A DNA stretch of 64,000 nucleotides. Origin: Amycolatopsis sp. CA-230715. Its GTDB lineage: Bacteria > Actinomycetota > Actinomycetes > Mycobacteriales > Pseudonocardiaceae. Within the stretch, counting starts at the first letter, position 1. Every line of letters starts with the position of its first letter. Under the pieces are notes generated by a model. That model did no database searches. It was given only the letters and a program-made list of their open reading frames with translations, and was not told where the DNA came from. Both the position numbers and the translations under genes were made by a program. This document shows, piece by piece, positions 27,545 to 35,786 of the stretch. The stretch spans positions 3,285,501 through 3,349,500 of the forward strand of contig NZ_CP059997.1 in NCBI RefSeq assembly GCF_018736145.1, written 5' to 3'.

Positions 27545-28597
27545 TCAGTCCTTGCCGATGACGGGTGGGGCGACCCGTTCCGGTTTCCCGAAGAGCTCCT
27601 TCGGATCGGTCTGCGGCCGGGCGTTCCCCTTCCGCTGCCGTTCGGCGCCCGCCTGCCCGAGCCCGCCCATCCCCATCGGCACCATGCCCATCATCGGTGC
27701 GCCCTGCGCTCCCCGCGGCTGCCCCTGGGGAGCCGCCTCGACCTCGGGGACGGCGACACCGGGCGCGTGTTCCGCGGGCGGCACCGCGGCCGTCTGGTGC
27801 CCGACACCGGCGTCGCCGTGATCGGGTGATTCGTGGGCCGCCGAGGCCAAGGTCGCGCCGTCCGCGCTCGTATCGTCTTCGGTCCAGTCGTACATCGTCA
27901 GATGCCCGCCGACGACGCCCGCACTCGAATCCCGCTCCCCGGCCGCTGGCGGCTTGGGCTGGGGCCGTGTTTCCCCGAGCACGAACCGTTCGTCGGGATA
28001 CCGGTGGGCGAGGTCGATCCCGGCGCCGGTCGTCCTGCCGTCTTCGACGCCGGCACAGAATTCGGCGAAGCCGTCGAGTACATCACTCATGGAGTCGTGC
28101 AGCTGCTTGGCTGCTTGCCTCGCAGCTACCAGCTGCTTCCGCGCCCGTTCTTCCCCGCCGACCGGCAGGCTGGCCGATTCGGACACGACCGCGGCGGTGT
28201 CGATCATGAGGTCGGTCAGGTCACGGCCGATCTGCGAGAGCCCAGTCGCCAGTTCGTCGAGTGCGTCCGCCATCGAGTCGAAGACGTCTTCGACCGCGCC
28301 GCCCGCGAGGGTGATCTCGCGAACGTATGCGACGAATGCGTCCGCGTTCGCTCCCTCCCACACCGCGTCCAGCGAGCCGAGCGGCTCGTCTACATCGGTC
28401 GCGGCCTGCCCGGCGATCTCCCCCGCGGCGCGCCATCGTCGCGCCTCAGCGCGGAGGTCCGACCACTGCCCGAGCACGGGATCGAAGTACTGCTCCACGA
28501 TGTCCGTGGTGCCGAGCTGGGACGCGAGTTCGGACAGGTACGTCAGGTGCCCGCCGGCTTCGGACCGCAGCTCGTCCCCGTTCGTCGTCACGGTCAT
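27545..28597 (-). CDS. Long WXG100-like T7SS substrate with Pro-rich tail
   Basis: A 350-residue protein. Residues 1-185 are helical with a WXG-type turn W80-E-G82 (AVWEGANADAF) and a hydrophobic face typical of the family. The C-terminal half is Pro/Gly/Gln-rich and disordered. It overlaps the EspC-like gene upstream by 1 bp (TGATG), so translation is coupled. The long size recalls Esp/PPE-like substrates rather than a simple ESAT-6 protein. It lies between mycP and eccB, inside the secretion locus. The exact family is not recognised. Confidence 0.75.
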   Translation of the reverse strand: MTVTTNGDELRSEAGGHLTYLSELASQLGTTDIVEQYFDPVLGQWSDLRAEARRWRAAGEIAGQAATDVDEPLGSLDAVWEGANADAFVAYVREITLAGGAVEDVFDSMADALDELATGLSQIGRDLTDLMIDTAAVVSESASLPVGGEERARKQLVAARQAAKQLHDSMSDVLDGFAEFCAGVEDGRTTGAGIDLAHRYPDERFVLGETRPQPKPPAAGERDSSAGVVGGHLTMYDWTEDDTSADGATLASAAHESPDHGDAGVGHQTAAVPPAEHAPGVAVPEVEAAPQGQPRGAQGAPMMGMVPMGMGGLGQAGAERQRKGNARPQTDPKELFGKPERVAPPVIGKD

Positions 28598-28908
28598 CAG
28601 GCGTCCTTGATCTTCTTGAGCTTCGCTGCCGCGTCGGCGTCACCTTCGGCCTGGCTGGCGGCGACGACGTGGAGCGTGTCGGATGCCGACTCGAGTGCCT
28701 GGGCGCCCGCGTTCAGCTGAGCGAGCAGCGCGCTGGCCGCGCGGGAGTAGGCGCCGACGACGTTTTGCCCGCTAACTGCGCCGAACGTGCCCGTCGTGAG
28801 GCTGCCGTCGGTGAAGGCGGATCGAGCCTCGACGAGCCGATCCGACGCCGACCGCATCGTCTGCGCGTACGCGGCCACGCCGTCCGCGTCCATTTTGAAG
28901 CCGGCCAC
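28597..28908 (-). CDS. EspC-like small helical T7SS protein
   Basis: A 103-residue protein from the GTG at 28908, with GGAAGGGG upstream. The longer open frame to 29118 overlaps eccB and is not credible. MAGFKMDADGVAAYAQTM, a central TGTFGAVSG and a second long helix match the EspC/DUF2580 pattern. It probably pairs with the WXG100-like protein whose start overlaps its stop. The central turn (residues 44-50, AVSGQNV) is encoded by a modified copy of the 18-bp palindrome. The gene is small, so the element occupies a notable part of its core. Confidence 0.78.
   Translation of the reverse strand: MAGFKMDADGVAAYAQTMRSASDRLVEARSAFTDGSLTTGTFGAVSGQNVVGAYSRAASALLAQLNAGAQALESASDTLHVVAASQAEGDADAAAKLKKIKDA
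28761..28778 (+). repeat. Palindromic element, copy 10, in frame in the EspC-like gene
   Basis: Reads CGTTTTGCCCGCTAACTG. It differs from the AACTG variant at one base (A to T in TTTAGC), which changes CTA to CAA on the coding strand (L to Q). Confidence 0.85.
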
Positions 28909-28972
28909 GGCATGCCCCTTCCCACTCAAGGTGCAGGGTTCGACGACGACGAGCCGCCCGCGGTTCCCGGTC

Positions 28973-30583
28973 CTAGTTCCCGGGTTGCCCGCCCTGCGCC
29001 TGCGGCTGCTGCGTCGGGAACTCCCCGGCCCTCGGATCGACCGGCACGGAGTCGTAGTTGCGCCGGACATCGGTCGTGTTGAGCGATGCCCCCGTCGGCA
29101 GCAGCCGGATGATGGCATCCGGGGCGGGCCGCGGGTTGTCCAGTCCGAGACCGGTCGCGGTCGGGAGGTCCGGCACGCCGTACCGGAGGCCGCGGTCCGA
29201 GATCAGGCTGATCGGGCCGGTCGTGAAAGACGCCTTCGACGTCGCGGAACGCACCACCGCGGCACGACCGGGCGGCATGTAGAAGTGGTCGATCTTCAGG
29301 CCGTCCGGGCTCTGCTGCCGGATGTTGAGCACCTGGTTCTGGTCCTTCGGCCCCGGCATGTCGGAGCTGACGTACACAGCCGTGTGCGCGTCTTCGTTCG
29401 CGGTGCCCGGGTTCACGATGTTCCAGCCGAGGCAGCTCACCGGGCTGCCCTTACCCGCGTCGAGCACGGTCGGGATGCTCTGCGGCATGTTCTCGACCTT
29501 GAGCGCGCCGGGGTCCTCGGCACGCACCTGCGGGACCCTGCTGACGTTTTCCGGGCTTTCCTGCGGCATTTGGCCTCGCGAGCTGGGGCTCCGCTCGGCC
29601 CGGATCATCGCGGCGGTCGCCTGCGACACCTCCTGGATGCCGCTCTTCAGGATCGCGTAGAAGACGGGCTGGTTTCCTCGCGAGGTTTCGAAGACGTCGC
29701 CGGTCTGAAGGCCGCCGAGGTCGAAGCTGCTGGTGGCACCCGCGCCCGCGATGTCCGGCGGGGTCAGCATTTCCACCTCGGGGATGGCGTTGAGCATGCC
29801 CATCGAGATGTGGCGGCCCTTCTTGGGCAGCCCGAGCGCGGCGGTCACCGACGGCTTGTTGGGATCGATCTGGGCGCGCACCGCGTTGGCGTTCGGCCGG
29901 TTCGGGTTATAGGGCAGCCGGTAGATGAGGTAGTTCGCCCCGTTGTCACCCGTGACCATCAACGCTTCGTTCGTGCCGAGCTCGGTACCCAGCTTCGGCA
30001 CACCCGCGAACACGGTGGTCTCGGTCGTCGCCTTTTCGGCCGCGGTCTGCGGCGGGAGCGTGGGGTCGATGATCGTCTTGTCGCAGATCGCCCAGTCGTC
30101 GGAGATCCGCTGGTCCTTGTTCGGCAGCAACTGGGGCGCGTCGACGATCCCGGTCAACCGGCCGCGCGGGATGTCCTTGAGCTGCTCGTCGGAGATCACG
30201 GTCGGCTGCACAGCACTGCCGCTCGCCTGCGCGCCGCCACCCTTGTTCTGTTGCGCCATCAGGTAGAGCCGCGCGGACGCGAGGTTAAAGGTAGGGACGA
30301 GCGTCTTGGGGTTACCGGCCACGACGTAGACCGCGCCGGATTCCTTGCCGATCACGATGTTGCCGCCGTCCGGCACCGCAGGGGACGCGCTGAAGAACCC
30401 GACGACGATGAACGCGATCATGCCGAGCGCCGCCAGGATGACGCCGACGATCGTCGCCCGTGTGTGCGTCCGCATCGGGTCGTGCAGCATCACGGCGTCC
30501 CTGCGTACCAGCGCGGACTGCATGCGGCGCAGAACGAACTGATAAGCCTGGACTTGAGACTTGGTTGTCGGTGTTGACGGCAT
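28973..30583 (-). CDS. eccB: Type VII secretion protein EccB
   Basis: A periplasmic core component of the ESX membrane complex, 536 residues from the ATG at 30583. The frame is open to 30664, but MPSTPTTKSQVQAYQFVLRR is the family-typical start. A single membrane helix (ATIVGVILAALGMIAFIVVGFF) follows residue 48. The long outer domain then has the repeats of the R-domain fold, and a conserved cysteine pair lies at IC(DKTIIDP) and SCLGWNIV. It ends just before the EspC-like gene and is divergent from eccE. Confidence 0.94.
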   Translation of the reverse strand: MPSTPTTKSQVQAYQFVLRRMQSALVRRDAVMLHDPMRTHTRATIVGVILAALGMIAFIVVGFFSASPAVPDGGNIVIGKESGAVYVVAGNPKTLVPTFNLASARLYLMAQQNKGGGAQASGSAVQPTVISDEQLKDIPRGRLTGIVDAPQLLPNKDQRISDDWAICDKTIIDPTLPPQTAAEKATTETTVFAGVPKLGTELGTNEALMVTGDNGANYLIYRLPYNPNRPNANAVRAQIDPNKPSVTAALGLPKKGRHISMGMLNAIPEVEMLTPPDIAGAGATSSFDLGGLQTGDVFETSRGNQPVFYAILKSGIQEVSQATAAMIRAERSPSSRGQMPQESPENVSRVPQVRAEDPGALKVENMPQSIPTVLDAGKGSPVSCLGWNIVNPGTANEDAHTAVYVSSDMPGPKDQNQVLNIRQQSPDGLKIDHFYMPPGRAAVVRSATSKASFTTGPISLISDRGLRYGVPDLPTATGLGLDNPRPAPDAIIRLLPTGASLNTTDVRRNYDSVPVDPRAGEFPTQQPQAQGGQPGN

Positions 30584-30738
30584 TCTCGACCTACAGCTCT
30601 CCCAGTCGCGGTACGGTTCCGCAGGATAGCCGTACGGGGACCGTCTGGTGTGGGTTTCTACCAAGCCGAGTTAGGGTCTGGTACCTCGGGACCGGCTTTC
30701 GGGGTATGCAGCACATCACGAGGGGAAGAAACGCGCGG

Positions 30739-32259
30739 ATGTCCGTCACCACTCCTCCACGTCCACCAGGTCCACCTGGGGCTCAGCCGCCCGGCAGGCC
30801 GGGCCAACCGCCCCGGCACGGGAGACCTGGCGGCCCCGTGGGCGGTCCCGGCGGACCGGGGCCACGCGGTCCCGGCGGCCGCGGTGGTGGTCCTGGCGGG
30901 CCGGGGGGACCCGGTGGCCCCAACGGTCCTGGTGGCCCTGGCGGTCCCGGTGGCCCGGGAGGCCCTGGCGGTCCGCCACCTGGTCAGCCGCCCGCGTCTG
31001 GTCCTCCGCAGCCGCCCGCCGCGATCGCCCCGCCGTCGCGTCGCCGGAACGAGGGCACCAAACTCGGCCCGCTGCCGGTCGTCAACCTGGTCGTGCTCGA
31101 AGTCGGTCTCGCGATCGGCCTGATCCTGCTCGCGATCAACCAGTCGCTGCTGTACGTCGGGATCGGCGTGCTCGTGGTGGCGCTCGTGATCGCGATTCTG
31201 CGCTGGCGCGGGAAATGGTTCACCCAATGGGTTGGACTTACCGCGCGCTACACCTTCCGGACGCACGAGCGTGTGGCGAACCCCGCCCCGCCCGCGAGCC
31301 TCGAGACGATCGCGGCGGAGGAAGACTCCGTCACGGGTCCCGATGATGCGCGCGTCAATCTGCTGCGCCTGGTCGTGCCCGATCTCGTCGTCGCGCACGG
31401 GATCGACCACGAACGCCAGCAGGTCGGCCTCGCCTGGCACGAAGGCACCTGGACCGCCGTGCTCCTCGTCGAACCCGCACCCGGCCTGATCACCCAGGCG
31501 GGCGGGGCGCCGAGCCTGCCGCTTTCGGCTCTGGCGCCGTGTCTCGAGGATCGAGGCGTCGTCCTCGACTCCATCCAGATGATCTGGCACTGCTACCCCG
31601 GCAGCGCTGCGCTGCCGTCGGACTCGCCTGCGTTGAGTTCGTACATGGAGGTGCTGGGGCCCCTGCCCGCGGCCGCGCGCCGCACCACGTGGATCGCCGT
31701 GCGCCTCGATCCGCGTCGCTGCGCGGAAGCGATCCGGGAACGCGGTGGCGGCGTGGTCGGCGCGCACCGCGCGCTGATCGGCGCACTGTCCCGGGTGCGG
31801 AACGCCCTGGAATCCCGTGGTGTGCCCACCCGTCCGCTGGACCCGGACGAGTTGCTCCGCGCCGGGATCTCCGCCGCCGAGCTGACCGCGGTGGCCGGTT
31901 CCAACTCCAAGGTGGGGCTGCAGGAGCACTGGACGAGCGTAACTTCCGCGGGCATCGGCCACGCGAGTTACGCGATCACCAGCTGGCCGAAGGGCAAGAT
32001 CACCAACACGCTCAACGCATTGACCAGTGTGCGGGCGCTCTCGTCGACCGTCGCGATGTCGATCTCGCCGTCTGAGGACGAAGGGCAGATCGGGCTGCGC
32101 GGTGTCGTCAGGATGAGCGCGCGCAACCCGCGTGAGCTCGAAGCGGCGGACGAGCGGTTGACCGGTATCTCCAGCCGCGTCGGGGTCACGCTGACCCCGC
32201 TGCGGGGGCTTCAGATCGACGGGCTTGCGGCGACGCTGCCGATGGGAGGGACGGCATGA
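30739..32259 (+). CDS. eccE: Type VII secretion protein EccE
   Basis: A peripheral component of the ESX membrane complex, 506 residues from the ATG at 30739 (AGGGGAAG upstream). The first 95 residues are a Gly/Pro-rich low-complexity tract. Two adjacent membrane helices (VVNLVVLEVGLAIGLILLAI and the following LYVGIGVLVVALVIAI) come next. The EccE soluble domain contains RTTWIAVRLDP and LQEHWTSVTSAG. Mycobacterial ESX-4 lacks eccE, whereas ESX-4 systems of other actinobacteria carry it. Translationally coupled (4-bp overlap) to the next gene. Confidence 0.88.
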   Translation: MSVTTPPRPPGPPGAQPPGRPGQPPRHGRPGGPVGGPGGPGPRGPGGRGGGPGGPGGPGGPNGPGGPGGPGGPGGPGGPPPGQPPASGPPQPPAAIAPPSRRRNEGTKLGPLPVVNLVVLEVGLAIGLILLAINQSLLYVGIGVLVVALVIAILRWRGKWFTQWVGLTARYTFRTHERVANPAPPASLETIAAEEDSVTGPDDARVNLLRLVVPDLVVAHGIDHERQQVGLAWHEGTWTAVLLVEPAPGLITQAGGAPSLPLSALAPCLEDRGVVLDSIQMIWHCYPGSAALPSDSPALSSYMEVLGPLPAAARRTTWIAVRLDPRRCAEAIRERGGGVVGAHRALIGALSRVRNALESRGVPTRPLDPDELLRAGISAAELTAVAGSNSKVGLQEHWTSVTSAGIGHASYAITSWPKGKITNTLNALTSVRALSSTVAMSISPSEDEGQIGLRGVVRMSARNPRELEAADERLTGISSRVGVTLTPLRGLQIDGLAATLPMGGTA

Positions 32260-32978
32260 CCTCGCGGCTTCGAGACGCCGGGCACAACGTCGGCGTAGCA
32301 CCTGAGTTTACAGTGGACCCCAGCCTCCTCGACGCGATCAGCCCCTCGGGTGACCGGGGCGGGATCGTGCTCGGATCGGGTCTCAAGGGCGAACCGCTGA
32401 CGATTTCGGCCCTTCGGTCGGCTCCGACCAGGATCGTGCTGGTCGGCGGTCTGTACCTGGCACGACAGGTCGCGCTCCGGGCGATGGCCGTCGGCGCCTG
32501 GGTGGTCATCGCGACCGGGCGCCCTGCCGCGTGGCAGATGCTGCCGAAGGCGGCGGGTGCGCAACAGGGCGGGAAGCCGTCCCCGCTCGTGCAGATCCGG
32601 CGCCTGTCCCCCGTCGAACTGCCGAGACCCTCGGAGGACGCACCTCTGCTCGTCGTGACCGACGGCGGGCCCACACCGCAGGACCTGTTCCCGCCGCGGT
32701 CGCCGTGGCAGACGACGGTCTACGTGCTGCCCTACCTCCATCCACAGGCAGCGGCGACGGCGAACGCCGCGGACATGGTCCTGATGCAACGCCTCCCGGC
32801 CGGCCAAGCGGAGCTGGCCGCACGGATCTGGCGGCTCCCGCCGCAGATGATGCGCCAGCTGACGACGTTGAAGGATGACCAGGTCGTCGCGCTCGGACGG
32901 AACCTGTGGCGCCCATTGCGCCTGGTCACCACCCCCAAGGAGCAGCAACTCCTAGGCCCAGTACGCCGAGGCGACTAG
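32256..32978 (+). CDS. EccE-coupled protein of the T7SS locus, unknown function
   Basis: A 240-residue protein whose ATG overlaps the eccE stop (ATGA), so it is likely made in fixed ratio with EccE. It has no membrane helix. A central Rossmann-like strand-helix pattern is visible (RIVLVGGLYLARQVALRAMA, then AWVVIATGRPAAWQML), followed by PLLVVTDGGPTPQ. It resembles a degenerate P-loop or FtsK-like fold, but no Walker motif is present. It is the last gene of the ESX locus. Confidence 0.7.
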   Translation: MTSRLRDAGHNVGVAPEFTVDPSLLDAISPSGDRGGIVLGSGLKGEPLTISALRSAPTRIVLVGGLYLARQVALRAMAVGAWVVIATGRPAAWQMLPKAAGAQQGGKPSPLVQIRRLSPVELPRPSEDAPLLVVTDGGPTPQDLFPPRSPWQTTVYVLPYLHPQAAATANAADMVLMQRLPAGQAELAARIWRLPPQMMRQLTTLKDDQVVALGRNLWRPLRLVTTPKEQQLLGPVRRGD

Positions 32979-32988
32979 GTCCCTTGCG

Positions 32989-33006
32989 CGTTTAGCGGGC
33001 TAAACG
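32989..33006. repeat. Palindromic element, copy 11
   Basis: The symmetry extends to 11-bp arms (32986-32996 and 32999-33009), GCGCGTTTAGC and its complement. It lies 10 bp after the stop of the EccE-coupled gene. Confidence 0.9.
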
Positions 33007-33027
33007 CGCTAGCTCGCCCGCCCGGTA

Positions 33028-33045
33028 CGTTTAGCCCGCTAAACG
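33028..33045. repeat. Palindromic element, copy 12
   Basis: The longest symmetry in the window, with 15-bp perfect arms at 33021-33035 and 33038-33052 around CC. Its flanks differ from copy 11, so the arms beyond the core have evolved together within each copy. Confidence 0.9.
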
Positions 33046-33181
33046 TACCGGGGTGGTCGGTGCCGCGGGCGTGTGCTGCGGCGCGACCGAATCTGTGGAT
33101 AAGTGTGCGGGCTGTGGATAACTTGGGGCGCCACGAGCTCTGAAGCGTCGGACTGTCGGTGCGGGTCGCGACGGTCGAGCC

Positions 33182-34099
33182 ATGTCTGATTCCAGCGTCA
33201 CCGGCACCCCTGAGCTGCCGGAAGTGTTTCGAGGATCGTGGGCGCGACGTACCGGGCTGCTCACGGCCGGCGAGCTGCGCGGCCCCAAGGTACGGCGGCT
33301 GTTCCAGGATGCCTACGCCCGCGCGGACGTCGTCGTGACCCACGAGCTGAGATGTCGCGCCGCGGCGCTGATCGTGCCGCGGCAGGCGGTGCTCACTGGC
33401 CGGTCCGCCGCCACCGTGCGCGGCGTCGATCTGGCGAAACCGTACGATCCTGTCGAGTTCGTGGTTCCGGAGAAGTATCGATTCGGCCCGATCGACGGCA
33501 TCCACGTCCGGCGGACCGCAGTAGGCCGTCGTCAGTCTCGGCACTGGCAGGGCATTCGCATCGCCAGACCCGCGCGCATCGCGCTCGACCTGGTGCTGCG
33601 GCTATCGCCGCGTAAACGCAGCTGGGCACGCCGCCTACGCCAGGGTGTGCCCGATCTTGACGCGTTCCTGCGCGCGGTGCACGTCCCGCTCCGCACCCTG
33701 GTGGCGATGTTCTTCTGCCGTCGCAACCGCGGTATCCGCTTGGCCCGAGAGGCACTTCAGATGGTGGATCTGCGCGCCGAATCCCGACCGGAGTCCGAGA
33801 CCAGGGTGATCCTGGACCTTGCCGACTACGACCCGACACCCCAGCACCCAGTTCCCGTCGGGCGACGCCACTATCGACTCGACCTCGCGCTCAAGCGCTA
33901 CAAGATCGGGATCGAATACGACGGGATCTGGCACAACGCGCCTGAACAGCAACAACGTGACCGGGAACGACGTGCCGCCATCATCGCCGAGGGCTGGGCG
34001 GTGATCACCCTCACGCGCGATCACCTCGCCGGGGATCATCGCCACATCCTCGAACTCGTCCAGCAAGCCATCGACGCGCGGGCGACGACGCGGGCCTAA
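33182..34099 (+). CDS. DUF559/restriction-endonuclease-like protein
   Basis: A 305-residue protein of a family common in actinobacteria. The N-terminal third resembles the AbiEi-type antitoxin helix-turn-helix region (LLTAGELRG, then LTGRSAATVRGV). The C-terminal domain has the PD-(D/E)xK/Vsr-like pattern: RLDLALKRYKIGIEYDG and RDRERRAAIIAEGWAVITLT. These supply the D...E-x-D residues of the nuclease fold. No partner toxin gene is adjacent. Role in DNA repair or defence is not established. It is convergent with truA and overlaps it by 4 bp. Confidence 0.7.
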   Translation: MSDSSVTGTPELPEVFRGSWARRTGLLTAGELRGPKVRRLFQDAYARADVVVTHELRCRAAALIVPRQAVLTGRSAATVRGVDLAKPYDPVEFVVPEKYRFGPIDGIHVRRTAVGRRQSRHWQGIRIARPARIALDLVLRLSPRKRSWARRLRQGVPDLDAFLRAVHVPLRTLVAMFFCRRNRGIRLAREALQMVDLRAESRPESETRVILDLADYDPTPQHPVPVGRRHYRLDLALKRYKIGIEYDGIWHNAPEQQQRDRERRAAIIAEGWAVITLTRDHLAGDHRHILELVQQAIDARATTRA

Positions 34100-34932
34100 A
34101 AGGAGCTGCGGACGTTCCGGGTCTGATCGGCACGCGCGGCCAGTTCGGCATCGGGGGGATAATCCACACCCACCAGGGTGAGACCGTGAGCTGGGGCCAC
34201 GGCGCTTTCTCGCACGCCCTTTTCCAGTACTTCCACCGGCCATGCGGCGCCTCGCCTGCCGTCCCCCGCGAGCAGCAACGCACCGACCAGACTCCGGACC
34301 ATCGAATGGCAGAACGCGTCCGCCGAAACCGCGGCGCGGATCAGGTGGTCGTCGACTCGCTGCCATTCCAGACGCTGCAATTCACGGATGGTCGTGCCTC
34401 CCTCGCGCTGCTTGCAGAAAGCGGCGAAGTCGTGCAGGCCGAGTAGGTCCTCGGAGGCCTGGTTCAACACGTCGACGGACAGCGGAAGGCCCCAGGCCAG
34501 GGTGTCGTTGCGCCGCAACGGATCGACTCCCCACGGCGCATCGGACACCTGGTACCGATAATGCCGCCGTGTTGCGGAAAAACGCGCGTCGAAACCGCTC
34601 GGGGCGACGCGCGCGCCCAAAACGCGAACATCTGCGGGCAGAATGCGGTTCCAGCGGTGCCGCATCCTGGTGAGGTCAGGGATGCCCTGGTCATCCACCG
34701 CCAACATCGAGGACGTTTTGCCCGCTAAAGGCGCGACGTCGACGTGGAGGACTTGGGCGGTGGCGTGGACGCCGGCATCGGTGCGGCCGGCGACGACGAC
34801 GGATTTCGGGACGGCGGCGCCGGGAGGCTGCTTCGCCAGCGCGTCTTCCACGACGCCCTGCACGGTCCGGCGGCCCGGTTGGCGCGCCCAGCCCGAGAAG
34901 TCCGTGCCGTCGTAGCTGACGTCCAGGCGCAA
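34096..34932 (-). CDS. truA: tRNA pseudouridine(38-40) synthase
   Basis: This modifies uridines 38-40 in the tRNA anticodon arm. From the TTG at 34932 it is 278 residues, starting MRLDVSYDGTDFSGWARQPG. The catalytic aspartate is in VVAGRTDAGVHA. FDARFSATRRHYRY and CHSMVRSLVGALLLAGDG are conserved. The frame is open to 35073, but that would overlap rplQ and cross its terminator hairpin; no ATG or GTG fits better. rplM here also starts with TTG. A surface loop (residues 68-73, PLAGKT) is encoded by a mutated copy of the 18-bp palindrome. Confidence 0.92.
   Translation of the reverse strand: MRLDVSYDGTDFSGWARQPGRRTVQGVVEDALAKQPPGAAVPKSVVVAGRTDAGVHATAQVLHVDVAPLAGKTSSMLAVDDQGIPDLTRMRHRWNRILPADVRVLGARVAPSGFDARFSATRRHYRYQVSDAPWGVDPLRRNDTLAWGLPLSVDVLNQASEDLLGLHDFAAFCKQREGGTTIRELQRLEWQRVDDHLIRAAVSADAFCHSMVRSLVGALLLAGDGRRGAAWPVEVLEKGVRESAVAPAHGLTLVGVDYPPDAELAARADQTRNVRSSF
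34714..34731 (+). repeat. Palindromic element, copy 13, in frame in truA
   Basis: Reads CGTTTTGCCCGCTAAAGG. In the truA frame an unmodified copy would read GGC TAA and stop; the base change gives GGC AAA (Gly-Lys). It sits in a loop where TruA proteins vary in length. Confidence 0.85.
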
Positions 34933-34933
34933 G

Positions 34934-34976
34934 CGAACGAGCCCGCCCTCCCCAAGGGGAGCGGCGGGCTCGTTCG
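34934..34976 (-). terminator. Hairpin after rplQ
   Basis: Arms of about 20 bp (34934-34953 and 34956-34976) with one bulged base (C at 34962) and a 2-nt core loop. It lies 16 bp after the rplQ stop and just before the truA TTG start. It probably ends or attenuates the infA-to-rplQ transcript and limits truA expression. Confidence 0.8.
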
Positions 34977-34991
34977 GAGTGTGCTCAGCCG

Positions 34992-35705
34992 TCAGGACTC
35001 GTCCTTGGCGTCCTGCTGCGACGGCGGAAGCGAGAAGCCAGCGGCCTCGGCTGCCTCGGTCGTCGCGAACCACACCTCGGCCACGGTCTGGCCGTAGTGC
35101 GGGCTGTCCGGCGTGTGGTACAGCTTCGAGCCAGCGTTGCCCTTGATCGGGAAGCCTTCCGGCTGCGAACCGTCCTCCAGCGGGGCGTGGCTGCCCTCGC
35201 CGAACGGAGCGTCCTCGGTCGAAGCGCTCTCCTCGACCTCGACCGCCTCAGCGGTCTCGGTGGCCTCGGTCGCCGTCGGGGCAGCGGCCTTCGGCTCGTC
35301 CTTCGCGAACTTCGTGCTCCGCGCGGCTTCCGCCTCGGAGGTCACGGTCTTCTCCGACACCAGTTCGATGACCGCCATCGGGGCGTTGTCGCCCTTGCGC
35401 GGCAGCGTCTTGGTGATCCGGACGTAGCCGCCGGGACGGTCCACGAAGAACGGGCCGATCTCGGCGATCAGCTTGTGCACGACCGCCTTGTCGCGGATGA
35501 CCCGCTGGATCTGGCGGCGGTTGTGCAGGTCGCCCCGCTTCGCCTTGGTGATGATCTTCTCGGCCAGCGGACGCATCCGCCGGGCCTTCGCCTCGGTGGT
35601 GGTGATCTTGCCGTGCTCGAACAGCGACGTGGCGAGGTTCGCCAGCATCATCCGCTCATGCGCGGCGGACCCGCCGAGACGGGGACCCTTAGTGGGGGTG
35701 GGCAT
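34992..35705 (-). CDS. rplQ: 50S ribosomal protein L17 with long C-terminal extension
   Basis: L17 sits at the polypeptide exit side of the large subunit. Residues 1-118 are the standard domain ([20 protein letters not shown], then [18 protein letters not shown]). Residues 119-237 are an extension: a Glu/Ala/Thr-rich acidic stretch of about 50 residues, followed by a compact module ([20 protein letters not shown], then [17 protein letters not shown]). Similar modules occur as C-terminal add-ons in other actinobacterial proteins. Total length 237 is about twice the bacterial norm. It is the last gene of the infA-rplQ unit. Confidence 0.96.
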   Translation of the reverse strand: MPTPTKGPRLGGSAAHERMMLANLATSLFEHGKITTTEAKARRMRPLAEKIITKAKRGDLHNRRQIQRVIRDKAVVHKLIAEIGPFFVDRPGGYVRITKTLPRKGDNAPMAVIELVSEKTVTSEAEAARSTKFAKDEPKAAAPTATEATETAEAVEVEESASTEDAPFGEGSHAPLEDGSQPEGFPIKGNAGSKLYHTPDSPHYGQTVAEVWFATTEAAEAAGFSLPPSQQDAKDES

Positions 35706-35786
35706 CGATTCTCCTCGTTCAGCTGCACAGCTGGAGGCCCGGCCCGCCCACTACGGAAATCCACGTTGGGCGGGCCTTCGCTGGCC

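Noticed and set aside
28909..29118. N-terminal extension of the EspC-like gene
   Set aside because: It overlaps eccB and the GTG at 28908 has a good ribosome-binding site and family-typical start.
33609..33625. A partial match (CGTAAACGCAGC) to one arm of the palindrome inside the DUF559-like gene
   Set aside because: Only one arm is similar and there is no GGGCTA or TAGCCC core.
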